Source: an uncultured Kiloniellales bacterium (GTDB lineage Bacteria; Pseudomonadota; Alphaproteobacteria; Kiloniellales; JAKSDN01). Taken from it: DNA of 13,601 bases. Where the stretch lies: the NCBI GenBank assembly GCA_937974415.1, contig CALJXB010000433.1:1-13601 (forward strand), in the 5' to 3' direction. The notes beneath the pieces are model-generated. The model did not search any database. It saw nothing but the letters and a program-made list of their open reading frames with translations, and had not been told where the DNA came from. A program made the position numbers and the translations under genes. This document shows positions 6,909 through 13,601 of the stretch, in pieces; the stretch's first letter is position 1; every line of letters starts with the position of its first letter.

Positions 6909-6936
6909 AAAATAGCATATCCCCATCGCATTTCAA
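6909..6936 (-). promoter_or_regulatory. Predicted sigma70 promoter of the TTT operons
   Basis: On the minus strand, the -35 TTGAAA (6931-6936) is followed by a 16-nt spacer and the -10 TATTTT (6909-6914). The -10 is preceded by TGC, giving an extended -10 (TGCTATTTT). The predicted start is near 6902. The area is AT-richer than its surroundings. It lies outside the duplicated leader and has no copy before the second operon, so it may drive all six TTT genes. Confidence 0.55.
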
Positions 6937-6994
6937 CATTAACCTTTGGCCCCTTGCAGCCGAATGCCCCGATTTCGACGATTCGGTAAACGAA

Positions 6995-7016
6995 CGAGGC
7001 CGTTTTGGGCCGCTCG
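6995..7016 (-). terminator. Weak terminator-like hairpin between the leuC operon and the TTT operons
   Basis: CGAGGCC (6995-7001) can pair with GGC and CTCG (7008-7010, 7013-7016) around a GTTTTG loop, with a 2-nt bulge. In the transcribed (minus) sense the stem is followed by TTCGTTTACC, a weak T-rich run. It lies about 125 nt after the end of the exported TPR-like gene and before the TTT promoter, where a terminator would be expected. The remainder of 7017-7142 shows no gene or clear signal. Confidence 0.3.
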
Positions 7017-7142
7017 CACGCGGGGTCGGCGGCGATTGAAGATGCCCCCGAATCGTGCGTGCAGGCTTTGCTCGGACCGAACCAGGCTGGAACAGCGGTC
7101 TCGCCTCACGACCCTCGAACAGCGCGCCCCGCAAGGCGGTCC

Positions 7143-7952
7143 TTAGGATTTGAGGCGCTCCAAGATAAATGAGACGACCAGCTCTCGGGCTTGCTCGTAA
7201 GTTGGCGGGCGGGCGCCCGGAAACAGGGCGATCAGCTGCCCCTCGGCTCCTTCCGCGGATTGCGGCGCGGGTTGGAGTTCCAGGTAATAGCCGCCGTCGC
7301 TCTCTGCGATTTTGCCGTTTTTCTTGAGCTTCGCCGTCTTTTCGCTGTCCGCGGCCATCAGGAACTGGCCTTTCAATTCGCCATCGGAACCCGTCGAGAT
7401 GAAAAAGTAATAGGGCGTGACCGTGCCGTCGCGGCTGTTCGGATAGAATTCGAAGGCGTCGACCTTGATCCTCTTGTCGACGACGAACAATTCCCGGACG
7501 AAGCTCGGCGACCGGGTCACCTGCCGGTCTCCTGCCGCCTTGACGGCCGCCAAAAGTTCCTGCCGTTCCTTCTCATAGCGCTCCACCGCGCCCACCGAGA
7601 GCAGCAGAACGAGGAGCTGCTCCCGGTCGGTGAAGGTGTCCGGCGACAGCTGTTTCAAGCGCTGGAACCGCTCGGAGGCCTTGGCGGTCTTGCCGCTGCG
7701 GGCCAGCACCTGGGCCGTGCGGCGCACGATGTCCGGCTCGTCCGGGTGTTCGCCCTCGAGCCGCGCAAGAATTACCAGGCTGCCATCGAGATCGCCGGCC
7801 ACCGCAAGCTCGATGGCTTGGTCGAGCTCGCCGCGCCAGGTTTCTCCCGCCGCCTTGACAGGTGCGACCGAGCAAATGCCCAGCAGCCACACGGCGATGG
7901 CGAGGAACAGGGCCATGGGCCGAGGATCTTGCCGTGTCGTCGTTTCGCTCAC
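7143..7952 (-). CDS. Exported protein with TPR-like helical region, function unknown
   Basis: 269-residue protein not recognised as a named family. It begins with a polar stretch, then a hydrophobic segment (about residues 13-33) ending PVKAA, consistent with a Sec signal peptide. Residues 38-140 are helical and resemble tetratricopeptide repeats (alanine/leucine-rich pairs with DLDGSLVILARLE and GKTAKASERFQRL). Residues 150-250 look beta-rich (VDAFEFYPNSRDGTVTPYYFFIS and a GGYYLELQP strand), with a final helix. I chose the GTG at 7952 because AGGGG lies 7 nt upstream; an ATG at 7916 has no clear ribosome site but is possible. The open frame runs back through leuC to 8630, which is only a shadow. 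It lies 38 nt after leuC, so it is probably co-transcribed, in the position where leuD often lies. Likely periplasmic. Confidence 0.75.
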   Translation of the reverse strand: MSETTTRQDPRPMALFLAIAVWLLGICSVAPVKAAGETWRGELDQAIELAVAGDLDGSLVILARLEGEHPDEPDIVRRTAQVLARSGKTAKASERFQRLKQLSPDTFTDREQLLVLLLSVGAVERYEKERQELLAAVKAAGDRQVTRSPSFVRELFVVDKRIKVDAFEFYPNSRDGTVTPYYFFISTGSDGELKGQFLMAADSEKTAKLKKNGKIAESDGGYYLELQPAPQSAEGAEGQLIALFPGARPPTYEQARELVVSFILERLKS

Positions 7953-7990
7953 AACATGACCCCTAGGCTGAACAAGGCGGGATGCGCGCG

Positions 7991-9397
7991 CTAGACCAGC
8001 TCGCGCACATCGGCGATGTGCCCGGCGATCGCCGCGGCAGCGGCCATGGCGGGACTCATGAGGTGAGTGCGCCCGCCGCGCCCCTGGCGGCCTTCGAAGT
8101 TGCGATTCGAGGTGGACGCACAGCGTTCGCCCGGCTCCAATCGGTCCGCGTTCATGGCCAGACACATGGAACAGCCCGGCTCGCGCCAGTCGAACCCAGC
8201 TTCCGTAAAGATCCGGTCGAGGCCCTCTTCTTCGGCCTGGTGCTTCACCAGCCCGGAGCCCGGCACGATCATAGCGTAGACGGTATCGGCCACGCGGCGG
8301 CCCTCGGCGATGGCGGCCACCTCCCGCAGGTCTTCGATGCGGCCGTTGGTGCAGGATCCGATGAAAACCTTGTCGACCGCCACTTCGGCAATCGGCGTGC
8401 CGGCGCTCAAGCCCATGTAATGGAGCGAGCGCTCCATGGCGTGCCGCTGGTGGTCGCTCTCGGCCTCGGCCGGATCGGGGATCCGGCCGGTGACCGGAAC
8501 CACGTCCTCCGGCGAAGTGCCCCAGCTCACCTGTGGGGCGATTTCCGAGGCCGGCAGCACCACCTCCTTGTCGTAGGCCGCATCCTCGTCCGACGGCAGG
8601 CTCCGCCAATAGGTGACGGCCTGCTCCCATTGGCCGGCCTTGGGCGCGAGCGGACGGCCCTTGAGATAGGCGAAGGTGGTGTCGTCGGGCGCAATCAGGC
8701 CGGCCCGTGCGCCGGCCTCGATCGACATGTTGCAGACCGTCATGCGGCCCTCCAAGGAGAGGGCGCGAATGGCCTCGCCGGCATACTCGATCACGTGGCC
8801 GGTCCCGCCGGCCGTACCGATCTTGGCGATGATGGCGAGGATCAGGTCCTTGGCCGTTATGCCGAGCGGCCGCTCGCCGTCGACGCTGATTCGCATGTTC
8901 TTGGCCGGGTGCTGGATCAGTGTCTGGGTCGCCAATACGTGCTCAACCTCGGAGGTGCCGATGCCGAAGGCGAGCGCCCCGAATGCGCCATGGGTCGAGG
9001 TGTGGGAATCGCCGCATACGATGGTCATGCCGGGCTGGGTGAAGCCCTGCTCCGGGCCGATGATATGGACGATGCCTTGGCGAATATCGTCCATGGCGAA
9101 GAAGGGCACGCCGAAGTCGGCGCAGTTCTTCGCCAGGGTCTCCACCTGGATGCGGCTTTCCTCGTCGTCGATGCCCTTGGAGCGGTCGCTGGTCGGCACG
9201 TTGTGGTCGGCCACCGCCAGGGTGGCGTCCGGCCGCCTGAGAGCGCGTCCGGCCAGGCGCAGGCCCTCAAAGGCCTGGGGGCTGGTCACCTCGTGCACCA
9301 GGTGGCGGTCGATGTAGACCAGACAGGTCCCGTCGTCCTGGACATTGACCAGGTGGGTCGCCCAGATCTTGTCGAACAGTGTCTTGGGTTGCGACAT
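7991..9397 (-). CDS. leuC: 3-isopropylmalate dehydratase large subunit LeuC
   Basis: 468-residue large subunit of isopropylmalate isomerase, the iron-sulfur enzyme converting 2-isopropylmalate to 3-isopropylmalate in leucine synthesis. The expected length and N-terminus ([12 protein letters not shown]) are present. So are the three [4Fe-4S] cysteines: Cys349 in FIGSCTNGR, and Cys409 and Cys412 in [59 protein letters not shown] and the NRNFEGRQG motif near the C-terminus are intact. The start at 9397 lies 29 nt after rplS; the nearest GGAGG is about 19 nt upstream, so the translation signal is weak and coupling to rplS is possible. The obligatory small subunit LeuD is not encoded in this window. 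Confidence 0.98.
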   Translation of the reverse strand: MSQPKTLFDKIWATHLVNVQDDGTCLVYIDRHLVHEVTSPQAFEGLRLAGRALRRPDATLAVADHNVPTSDRSKGIDDEESRIQVETLAKNCADFGVPFFAMDDIRQGIVHIIGPEQGFTQPGMTIVCGDSHTSTHGAFGALAFGIGTSEVEHVLATQTLIQHPAKNMRISVDGERPLGITAKDLILAIIAKIGTAGGTGHVIEYAGEAIRALSLEGRMTVCNMSIEAGARAGLIAPDDTTFAYLKGRPLAPKAGQWEQAVTYWRSLPSDEDAAYDKEVVLPASEIAPQVSWGTSPEDVVPVTGRIPDPAEAESDHQRHAMERSLHYMGLSAGTPIAEVAVDKVFIGSCTNGRIEDLREVAAIAEGRRVADTVYAMIVPGSGLVKHQAEEEGLDRIFTEAGFDWREPGCSMCLAMNADRLEPGERCASTSNRNFEGRQGRGGRTHLMSPAMAAAAAIAGHIADVRELV

Positions 9398-9426
9398 CCC
9401 GGCCGCTGCCCCGGGCCCTCCGGGCC

Positions 9427-9843
9427 CTAACGCTTGGCTGCGGCGCGAGCTTGCCGCTCGGCCTCGGCAATCTTGCCGGCCGCGCCTGTGGTCTTCTCCG
9501 CGATCCGTGCCGACTTGCCCCGGCGGCCCCGCAGGTAATAGAGCTTGGCCCGCCGCACGTCTCCGCGGCGCACCAGCTGGATCGAATCGATCCGCGGGCT
9601 ATAGAGGGGAAAGACGCGCTCCACCCCCTCGCCGTAGGAAATCTTGCGCACGGTGAAGGAGGAATTGAGCCCCCGGTTGCGGCGCGCGATGCAGACGCCC
9701 TCGAAGGCCTGGATCCGCTCGCGGTTGCCTTCGACGACCTTCACGTTCACCCGCAGGGTGTCGCCCGGCGCGAATTCCGGCACCTTGTCATCGCCGGTGA
9801 GCCGTTCGACCTGCTCGTCTTCGAGCTGTTCGATGATGTTCAT
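9427..9843 (-). CDS. rplS: Ribosomal protein L19
   Basis: 138-residue 50S protein L19, located at the interface with the 30S subunit. It begins [15 protein letters not shown], then [63 protein letters not shown] (given here only as a landmark for the core), and [24 protein letters not shown] sequence. I chose the ATG at 9843 rather than the frame-open ATG at 9861, because the latter overlaps the end of trmD and the former gives the standard N-terminus. It has a basic, alanine-rich C-terminal extension of about 20 residues, common in alphaproteobacteria. It follows trmD by 14 nt in the conserved rpsP-rimM-trmD-rplS order. Confidence 0.97.
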   Translation of the reverse strand: MNIIEQLEDEQVERLTGDDKVPEFAPGDTLRVNVKVVEGNRERIQAFEGVCIARRNRGLNSSFTVRKISYGEGVERVFPLYSPRIDSIQLVRRGDVRRAKLYYLRGRRGKSARIAEKTTGAAGKIAEAERQARAAAKR

Positions 9844-9857
9844 GACCGCTAATCCCA

Positions 9858-10601
9858 TCACTCTTCTTGTCCGCCGCGATCTTCGCCGCGGCCTTTTCGC
9901 TTCACATAGCGCGCCCAGAGATCGGGCCGGCGCTGCTCGGTTATCCGTTCCGCCTCGCCTAAGCGCCAGCGGCGTACCATCTCATGGTGTCCCGAGGTCA
10001 GAACCTCCGGCACGAGGCGCCCTTGCCAGTCGGCCGGTCGCGTGTAGTGCGGATGCTCCAAGAGCCCGGTTTCGAAGGATTCCTCGGCCGGACTCTCCTC
10101 GTTACCCATAATTCCCGGAAGCAAGCGCACGACGGCATCGATCAGAGCGATGGCCGCCGGCTCGCCGCCGGACAGTACATAGTCTCCGACGCTCACCTCT
10201 TCAACGTCGCGGGCGTCCAAGACCCGCTGATCGATCCCTTCATAGCGGCCGCAGAGCAGGCTCACGCCCGGCCCCTCCGCCAGCCGGCGCACCAGGGCCT
10301 GATCCAGCGCCCGGCCCCGCGGCGTCAGGTAGACCACCGGGCCCGGCCGGTCTTCCACCGACGCCAGCGCCGCGTCGACGACGTCCGCGCGCATGACCAT
10401 TCCCGGCCCGCCGCCGAACGGCTCGTCGTCCACGGAGCGGTGTTTATCGCGCGCGAAATCCCGAATGTCCAGCACATCCATGGCCCAAAGCCCGCGTTCC
10501 AGGCCGCGGCCGGCCAGGCTCATGCCGAGGGGACCCGGAAACATCTCCGGAAACACCGTGAGCACGGTGGCGCGCCAGATCTCTGCGGCCTCAGCGCCCA
10601 T
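9858..10601 (-). CDS. trmD: tRNA (guanine-N1)-methyltransferase TrmD
   Basis: 247-residue SPOUT-family methyltransferase that makes m1G37 in tRNAs next to the anticodon, preventing +1 frameshifts. The N-terminus ([18 protein letters not shown]) and the motifs [24 protein letters not shown] and [15 protein letters not shown] (the deep trefoil knot that binds S-adenosylmethionine) are intact, as is the C-terminal RRPDLWARY. The start ATG at 10601 overlaps the last 11 bases of rimM and has GAGG 6 nt upstream within rimM, indicating translational coupling. A longer open frame to 10739 runs inside rimM and lacks family similarity, so it was rejected. The C-terminal tail is charged ([14 protein letters not shown]). 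Confidence 0.97.
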   Translation of the reverse strand: MGAEAAEIWRATVLTVFPEMFPGPLGMSLAGRGLERGLWAMDVLDIRDFARDKHRSVDDEPFGGGPGMVMRADVVDAALASVEDRPGPVVYLTPRGRALDQALVRRLAEGPGVSLLCGRYEGIDQRVLDARDVEEVSVGDYVLSGGEPAAIALIDAVVRLLPGIMGNEESPAEESFETGLLEHPHYTRPADWQGRLVPEVLTSGHHEMVRRWRLGEAERITEQRRPDLWARYVKRKGRGEDRGGQEE

Positions 10602-11163
10602 GATCCGCCTCGGCCCCCTCGCCCTCCTCGGCCGACCCAGCCGCGCCGGCGGTCTGCGGGGGCCGCACCACGACCCGGCCAGCCTCCAGGTCGATCTCCG
10701 GAACCGCTTCGCGGGTGAAAGGGACCAGCCGGCTCTCACCGCGCTTGCCGTCGGTTTGCGGATCGGGCGCGATCTCCAGCAGTTCGCCGGCGCCGAAGTC
10801 GTGGACCGCCGTCACCCGCCCTAGCGCCTGCCCTTCGGCGGTTTCGGCCGAGAGGCCGATCAGATCGGCGTGATAATAGGTCTCCGCCTCCTCGATGACC
10901 GGCAGGGCCTCGCGCTGAACGTAGAGCCGGGTGCCCCTGAGCGCTTCTGCCTGGTCACGGTCCATGACGCCCTCAACACGGGCGAGCACTACGCCTTTGG
11001 CGCGGCCGACCGCCTCGAGGCTCAGCCGGCGCCCCTTGTCGTCCTGCAGCGCACCATAGGCGGAGAAAGCCTCCGGCTGCTCGGTAAAAGGCCGCACGCG
11101 CACCAATCCTTTGACGCCGTGGACGCCCACCACCTCGCCCAAGCAGACCCGCTTGTCGCCCAA
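10591..11163 (-). CDS. rimM: Ribosome maturation factor RimM, TTG start
   Basis: 190-residue 16S rRNA processing factor that binds S19 and assists maturation of the 30S head. The N-terminal domain starts [25 protein letters not shown]-barrel domain follows ([22 protein letters not shown], then [12 protein letters not shown] and [21 protein letters not shown]), with an acidic tail. The start is TTG at 11163. No ATG or GTG lies in frame between it and an upstream in-frame TAA, which is the rpsP stop codon. A strong GGAGG (11172-11176) sits 8 nt before the TTG. The gap from rpsP is 36 nt and the gene overlaps trmD by 11 nt. The TTG may lower its expression relative to its ribosomal-protein neighbours. 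Confidence 0.95.
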   Translation of the reverse strand: MGDKRVCLGEVVGVHGVKGLVRVRPFTEQPEAFSAYGALQDDKGRRLSLEAVGRAKGVVLARVEGVMDRDQAEALRGTRLYVQREALPVIEEAETYYHADLIGLSAETAEGQALGRVTAVHDFGAGELLEIAPDPQTDGKRGESRLVPFTREAVPEIDLEAGRVVVRPPQTAGAAGSAEEGEGAEADHGR

Positions 11164-11171
11164 AGCCCCGG

Positions 11172-11176
11172 CCTCC
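11172..11176 (-). promoter_or_regulatory. Shine-Dalgarno GGAGG fixing the rimM TTG start
   Basis: A perfect GGAGG on the minus strand with an 8-nt spacer to the TTG at 11163. It is the only well-placed ribosome site between rpsP and the conserved RimM N-terminus. Confidence 0.8.
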
Positions 11177-11199
11177 GGCTCACCGCCAGGCGCGCCAGC

Positions 11200-11892
11200 T
11201 TAGTCTTTTTTCGCTTCTTCTTCGGCCGGGGCCTCCGCTTCAGGCTCTGCGGCCGGCGCGTCGTCGGACGGAACCTCTTCGGCGGCCGGGGCCTCGGGCG
11301 CGGCCTCTTGAGCCGGGGCCTCTTCCGCCTTGGCCTCTTCTGCCTTGGCCTCCTCTGCCTTGGCCTCCTCTGCCGGCGCTTCCTCGGCCGGGGCCTCCGC
11401 CTCAGGCGCTGCGGTCGGCGCCTCGTCCGCCGCAGCTTCCTCGGCCGCAGCTTCCTCTGCCGGGGCTTCCTCGGCCGGGGCCTCCGCCTCAGGCTCTGCG
11501 GCCGGCGGCTCTTCCTGCTGCGGCGGTGCCGCTGCGGCTGCCTCGGCCGCCGCCGCCTTGGCCTTTTCGGCCTCCTTTATGCGTTCCAGCGTCTTGGCCC
11601 TGGGCTGGCTCTTCTTGGTCTGTTGAGGGATGGCCGGCATGGCGATGACGTTCGCCTGACCCAGGAATCGCGCGACCCGGTCGCTCGGCGTCGCTCCGAC
11701 CGAGATCCAGTGCTTGGCGCGGTCCTCGTCGAGCTTGATGCGTTCGGGATGGTCCTTGGCCACCATCGGATTGTAAGTGCCGATCTTCTCGATGAAGCGG
11801 CCGTCGCGCGGGCTGCGGGAATCGGCCACGACGATGCGGTAGAAGGGCCGCTTCTTGGCGCCGCCGCGCGCCAGTCTGATCCGTAACGACAT
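11200..11892 (-). CDS. rpsP: Ribosomal protein S16 with a very long Ala/Glu/Pro-rich tail
   Basis: 230-residue protein; bacterial S16 is typically about 80-130 residues. Residues 1-80 are a complete S16 ([31 protein letters not shown], then [16 protein letters not shown]). A short basic linker follows ([21 protein letters not shown]), then about 120 residues of low-complexity, strongly acidic sequence made of [18 protein letters not shown] and three KAEEA units. The tail ends EEEAKKD. Alphaproteobacterial S16 often has an Ala/Glu/Lys-rich extension, but this one is longer than the ones I know. A tail this acidic is unlikely to bind rRNA and is probably disordered. The ATG at 11892 has AGAGAGG 6 nt upstream. 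It is 34 nt after the VOC gene, with no separate promoter recognised. Confidence 0.96.
   Translation of the reverse strand: MSLRIRLARGGAKKRPFYRIVVADSRSPRDGRFIEKIGTYNPMVAKDHPERIKLDEDRAKHWISVGATPSDRVARFLGQANVIAMPAIPQQTKKSQPRAKTLERIKEAEKAKAAAAEAAAAAPPQQEEPPAAEPEAEAPAEEAPAEEAAAEEAAADEAPTAAPEAEAPAEEAPAEEAKAEEAKAEEAKAEEAPAQEAAPEAPAAEEVPSDDAPAAEPEAEAPAEEEAKKD
11222..11506 (-). repeat. Imperfect 36-bp direct repeats inside the rpsP tail
   Basis: Three near-identical 36-base units lie at 11222-11257, 11384-11419 and 11471-11506. Units 1 and 3 differ at one base; units 2 and 3 differ at two. Each encodes an Ala-rich [15 protein letters not shown] peptide. Between them are three 15-base KAEEA-coding repeats around 11325-11375. 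Near-identity at the DNA level, including synonymous positions, points to recent slippage or unequal crossover, so tail length may vary between strains. Confidence 0.85.
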
Positions 11893-11926
11893 GATTATCC
11901 TCTCTTACTTGAGTCTCATAGGTTGA

Positions 11927-12313
11927 TCATTCGGGGTGGTAGCAGACGGCCTGCAGCTTGTTGCCGTCCGGGTCGCGCACGTAGGCGCCGTAGTAGGTCT
12001 CGGAGTATTGCGGGCGCAGGCCGGGCGCGCCCTCGTCGCTGCCGCCGGCGGCGAGCGCCGCCGCATGGAAGGCGTCGACCGCCGCCCGGCCCGGCGCCAG
12101 GAAGGCGCAGTGCCAGCCGTTGCCGCGCTCGGCCGGCCGCCCGTCGAACGGCGGCAGCACCCAGAAGCAGGGTGGCGAGGCTTCGGTCTCGCCATAGGCG
12201 AAATAGTCCTCGGCCTCGTAGACCCGGGCGTAGCCGAGCGGCGCCATGACCTTTTCGTAAAACGCCTTGGCCCGGACGATGTCGTTGCTGCCGACGGTGA
12301 CGTGGCTGATCAT
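11927..12313 (-). CDS. VOC (glyoxalase/bleomycin-resistance fold) family protein
   Basis: 128-residue protein with the vicinal-oxygen-chelate layout. The N-terminal MISHVTVGSNDIVRAKAFYEKVMAPLGY is the first beta-alpha-beta unit, WHCAFLAPGRAAVDAFHAAALAAGG the middle, and YYGAYVRDPDGNKLQAVCYHP the C-terminal strand. His4 and the His of WHCAF sit at typical metal-ligand positions. The usual Glu after DPDGN is Gln here (DPDGNKLQAV), as in some small VOC subgroups, so enzymatic activity is uncertain. The ATG at 12313 has AGGGG about 8 nt upstream; the longer open frame to 12376 overlaps ffh and was rejected. It lies 13 nt after ffh and 34 nt before rpsP, so it is probably co-transcribed with them. 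The substrate cannot be inferred. Confidence 0.85.
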   Translation of the reverse strand: MISHVTVGSNDIVRAKAFYEKVMAPLGYARVYEAEDYFAYGETEASPPCFWVLPPFDGRPAERGNGWHCAFLAPGRAAVDAFHAAALAAGGSDEGAPGLRPQYSETYYGAYVRDPDGNKLQAVCYHPE

Positions 12314-12326
12314 CTCGCGTCCCCTG

Positions 12327-13601
12327 CTATCTCGGAAAGCCGCCGGGGCCGCCGGGAAAGCCGCCCGGCAGGCCATGACGCATGAGGCCCTTCTTGCCGA
12401 GCTTCTTGACCTTTTTCATCATGCGCCCGGCTTCGTGGTGCTGCTTGAGGAGCTTGTTGACCTCCTGCACGCTGGCGCCCGAGCCCGTGGCGATGCGTCG
12501 TTTGCGGCTCGCCTTGATGATTTCCGGGCGGCGGCGCTCCAGGGGCGTCATGGAGGAGATAATCGCCAATTGGCGCCGGATCATGCCGTCGTCGATTTTG
12601 GCGTCCTTCATCTGCTGCTGCACCTTGGGCACGCCCGGCAGCATGCCCATCAGTCCGTCGAGCCCGCCCATTTTCTGCATTTGGCGCAATTGGCCAGCCA
12701 GATCGTCGAGGTCGAAGCGGCCCTTCTCGAACTTCTTGGCGAGCTTCTCGGCCTCCTCCACCTCAATGGTCTCCGCGGCCTTTTCGACCAGCGAGACCAC
12801 GTCGCCCATGCCGAGGATGCGGCCGGCAACGCGCTCGGGGTGGAAGACCTCGAGGGCGTCGAGCTTTTCCCCGGCGCCCAGCAGCTTGATGGGGCAACCG
12901 GTCACCGCCTTCATGGAGAGCGCCGCGCCGCCGCGCGCGTCGCCGTCGATCCGGGTCAGCACGATACCGGTCAGGCCAACCTTTTCGTGGAAGCTGCGGG
13001 CCACGGTGACCGCGTCCTGACCGGTCATGGCGTCGGCCACCAGCAGGGTCTCGTGGGGCTTGGTGGCGTCGCGCACCTGGGCCACCTCGGCCATCAGCTC
13101 CTCGTCGATGGCGAGCCGCCCGGCGGTGTCCAGCAGGACCGCGTCGTAGCCTTCGAGCGCCGCCGTCTGCACGGCGCGGCGCGCGATGGCGACCGGCGGC
13201 TCGCCCGGAACGATGTCGAGCGTGCGCACCTCCGCCTGGGTCCCGAGTATGGCGAGCTGTTCCTGGGCCGCCGGGCGCCGCACGTCGAGCGAGGCCATGA
13301 GGGCCTTCTTCTTCTCGCGGTTCTTGAGGCGCAGGGCGATCTTGGCGGTGGTGGTGGTCTTGCCCGAGCCCTGCAGGCCGACCAGCAGGAAAACCGCCGG
13401 CGGGGTCACGTCGATCGTGAGCGGCACCGCCTCGCGGCCGAGAGTCTCGACCAGGTGGTCGTGCACGATCTTCACCACCATCTGGCCCGGCGTGACCGAG
13501 CGCAACACTTCCTGGCCAAGGGCCTTTTCGCGCACCGCCTCGACGAAATCCTTGACCACCGGCAGGGCGACATCGGCTTCGAGCAGCGCCACGCGCACTT
13601 C
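12327..13601 (-). CDS. ffh: Signal recognition particle protein Ffh (5' end outside the window)
   Basis: 424 codons are visible, lacking roughly the first 30-40 residues; the frame continues through the window edge, so the ATG at 13598 is internal. Ffh is the SRP GTPase that, with 4.5S RNA, binds signal sequences of nascent membrane proteins and docks to FtsY. Visible in order: the end of the N-domain (RVALLEADVALPVVKDFVE), the P-loop GLQGSGKTTTTAKIA, DVRRPAAQEQL, DTAGRL, and TRIDGDARGGAALSM. The methionine-rich M-domain follows, with RQMQKMGGLDGLMGMLPG and the RNA-binding RRRPEIIKASRKRRIATGSG segment. The tail is Gly/Pro/Phe-rich (GGFPGGPGGFPR). It is the first gene of the gene cluster visible here. 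Confidence 0.97.
   Translation of the reverse strand, partial: EVRVALLEADVALPVVKDFVEAVREKALGQEVLRSVTPGQMVVKIVHDHLVETLGREAVPLTIDVTPPAVFLLVGLQGSGKTTTTAKIALRLKNREKKKALMASLDVRRPAAQEQLAILGTQAEVRTLDIVPGEPPVAIARRAVQTAALEGYDAVLLDTAGRLAIDEELMAEVAQVRDATKPHETLLVADAMTGQDAVTVARSFHEKVGLTGIVLTRIDGDARGGAALSMKAVTGCPIKLLGAGEKLDALEVFHPERVAGRILGMGDVVSLVEKAAETIEVEEAEKLAKKFEKGRFDLDDLAGQLRQMQKMGGLDGLMGMLPGVPKVQQQMKDAKIDDGMIRRQLAIISSMTPLERRRPEIIKASRKRRIATGSGASVQEVNKLLKQHHEAGRMMKKVKKLGKKGLMRHGLPGGFPGGPGGFPR

Noticed and set aside
6749..6931. N-terminal extensions of both TctC proteins through the leader
   Set aside because: The extension would precede a normal Sec signal peptide, and the internal ATG codons have perfect GGAGG sites 6-7 nt upstream. 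Substitutions between the leader copies change amino acids freely.
7143..8630. 495-codon open frame covering the exported protein and the end of leuC
   Set aside because: Only the part below 7953 has a signal peptide, ribosome site and sensible composition; the rest is antiframe shadow of leuC, which has all its catalytic cysteines.

Overview
The window looks like chromosomal DNA of a GC-rich alphaproteobacterium, possibly Rhodospirillales-like. The grounds are the gene order ffh / rpsP-rimM-trmD-rplS / leuC, the alphaproteobacterial style of the NadD, TrmD, LeuC and L19 proteins, and the uniformly high GC. Every gene is on the minus strand except a plus-strand nadD 3' end at the left edge. 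I saw no transposase, integrase, tRNA, rRNA or CRISPR array.

Right half (13601 down to 7143, in transcription order): the 3' part of ffh, a small VOC-fold protein, rpsP (S16 with an unusually long Ala/Glu/Pro tail), rimM (TTG start), trmD (overlaps rimM by 11 nt), rplS, leuC, and an unrecognised exported protein with a TPR-like helical region. Gaps are small (13 to 38 nt), so this reads as one translation/tRNA-modification operon extended by leuC. The usual leuD partner is not next to leuC.

Region 7142 to 6749 is a 394-base gap without a gene. It holds a weak terminator-like hairpin, a good sigma70-type promoter with an extended -10, a perfect 10-bp palindrome resembling GntR/UxuR-type operators just downstream of the -10, a second inverted repeat, and a 95-bp leader element.

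Left half (6748 down to 241): two consecutive tripartite tricarboxylate transporter (TTT) operons in the order tctC-tctB-tctA, tctC-tctB-tctA. They look like an old tandem duplication. The large membrane subunits remain very similar, while the binding proteins and small membrane subunits have diverged, which suggests different ligands. The 95-bp leader directly upstream of both tctC genes is 91/95 identical and can fold into a stem structure. The promoter/operator block lies only upstream of the first operon. The first operon also has a perfect 12-bp stem hairpin between tctC and tctB. The duplicated leader is the most interesting non-coding signal here. I did not find a clearly new defence or mobile system.
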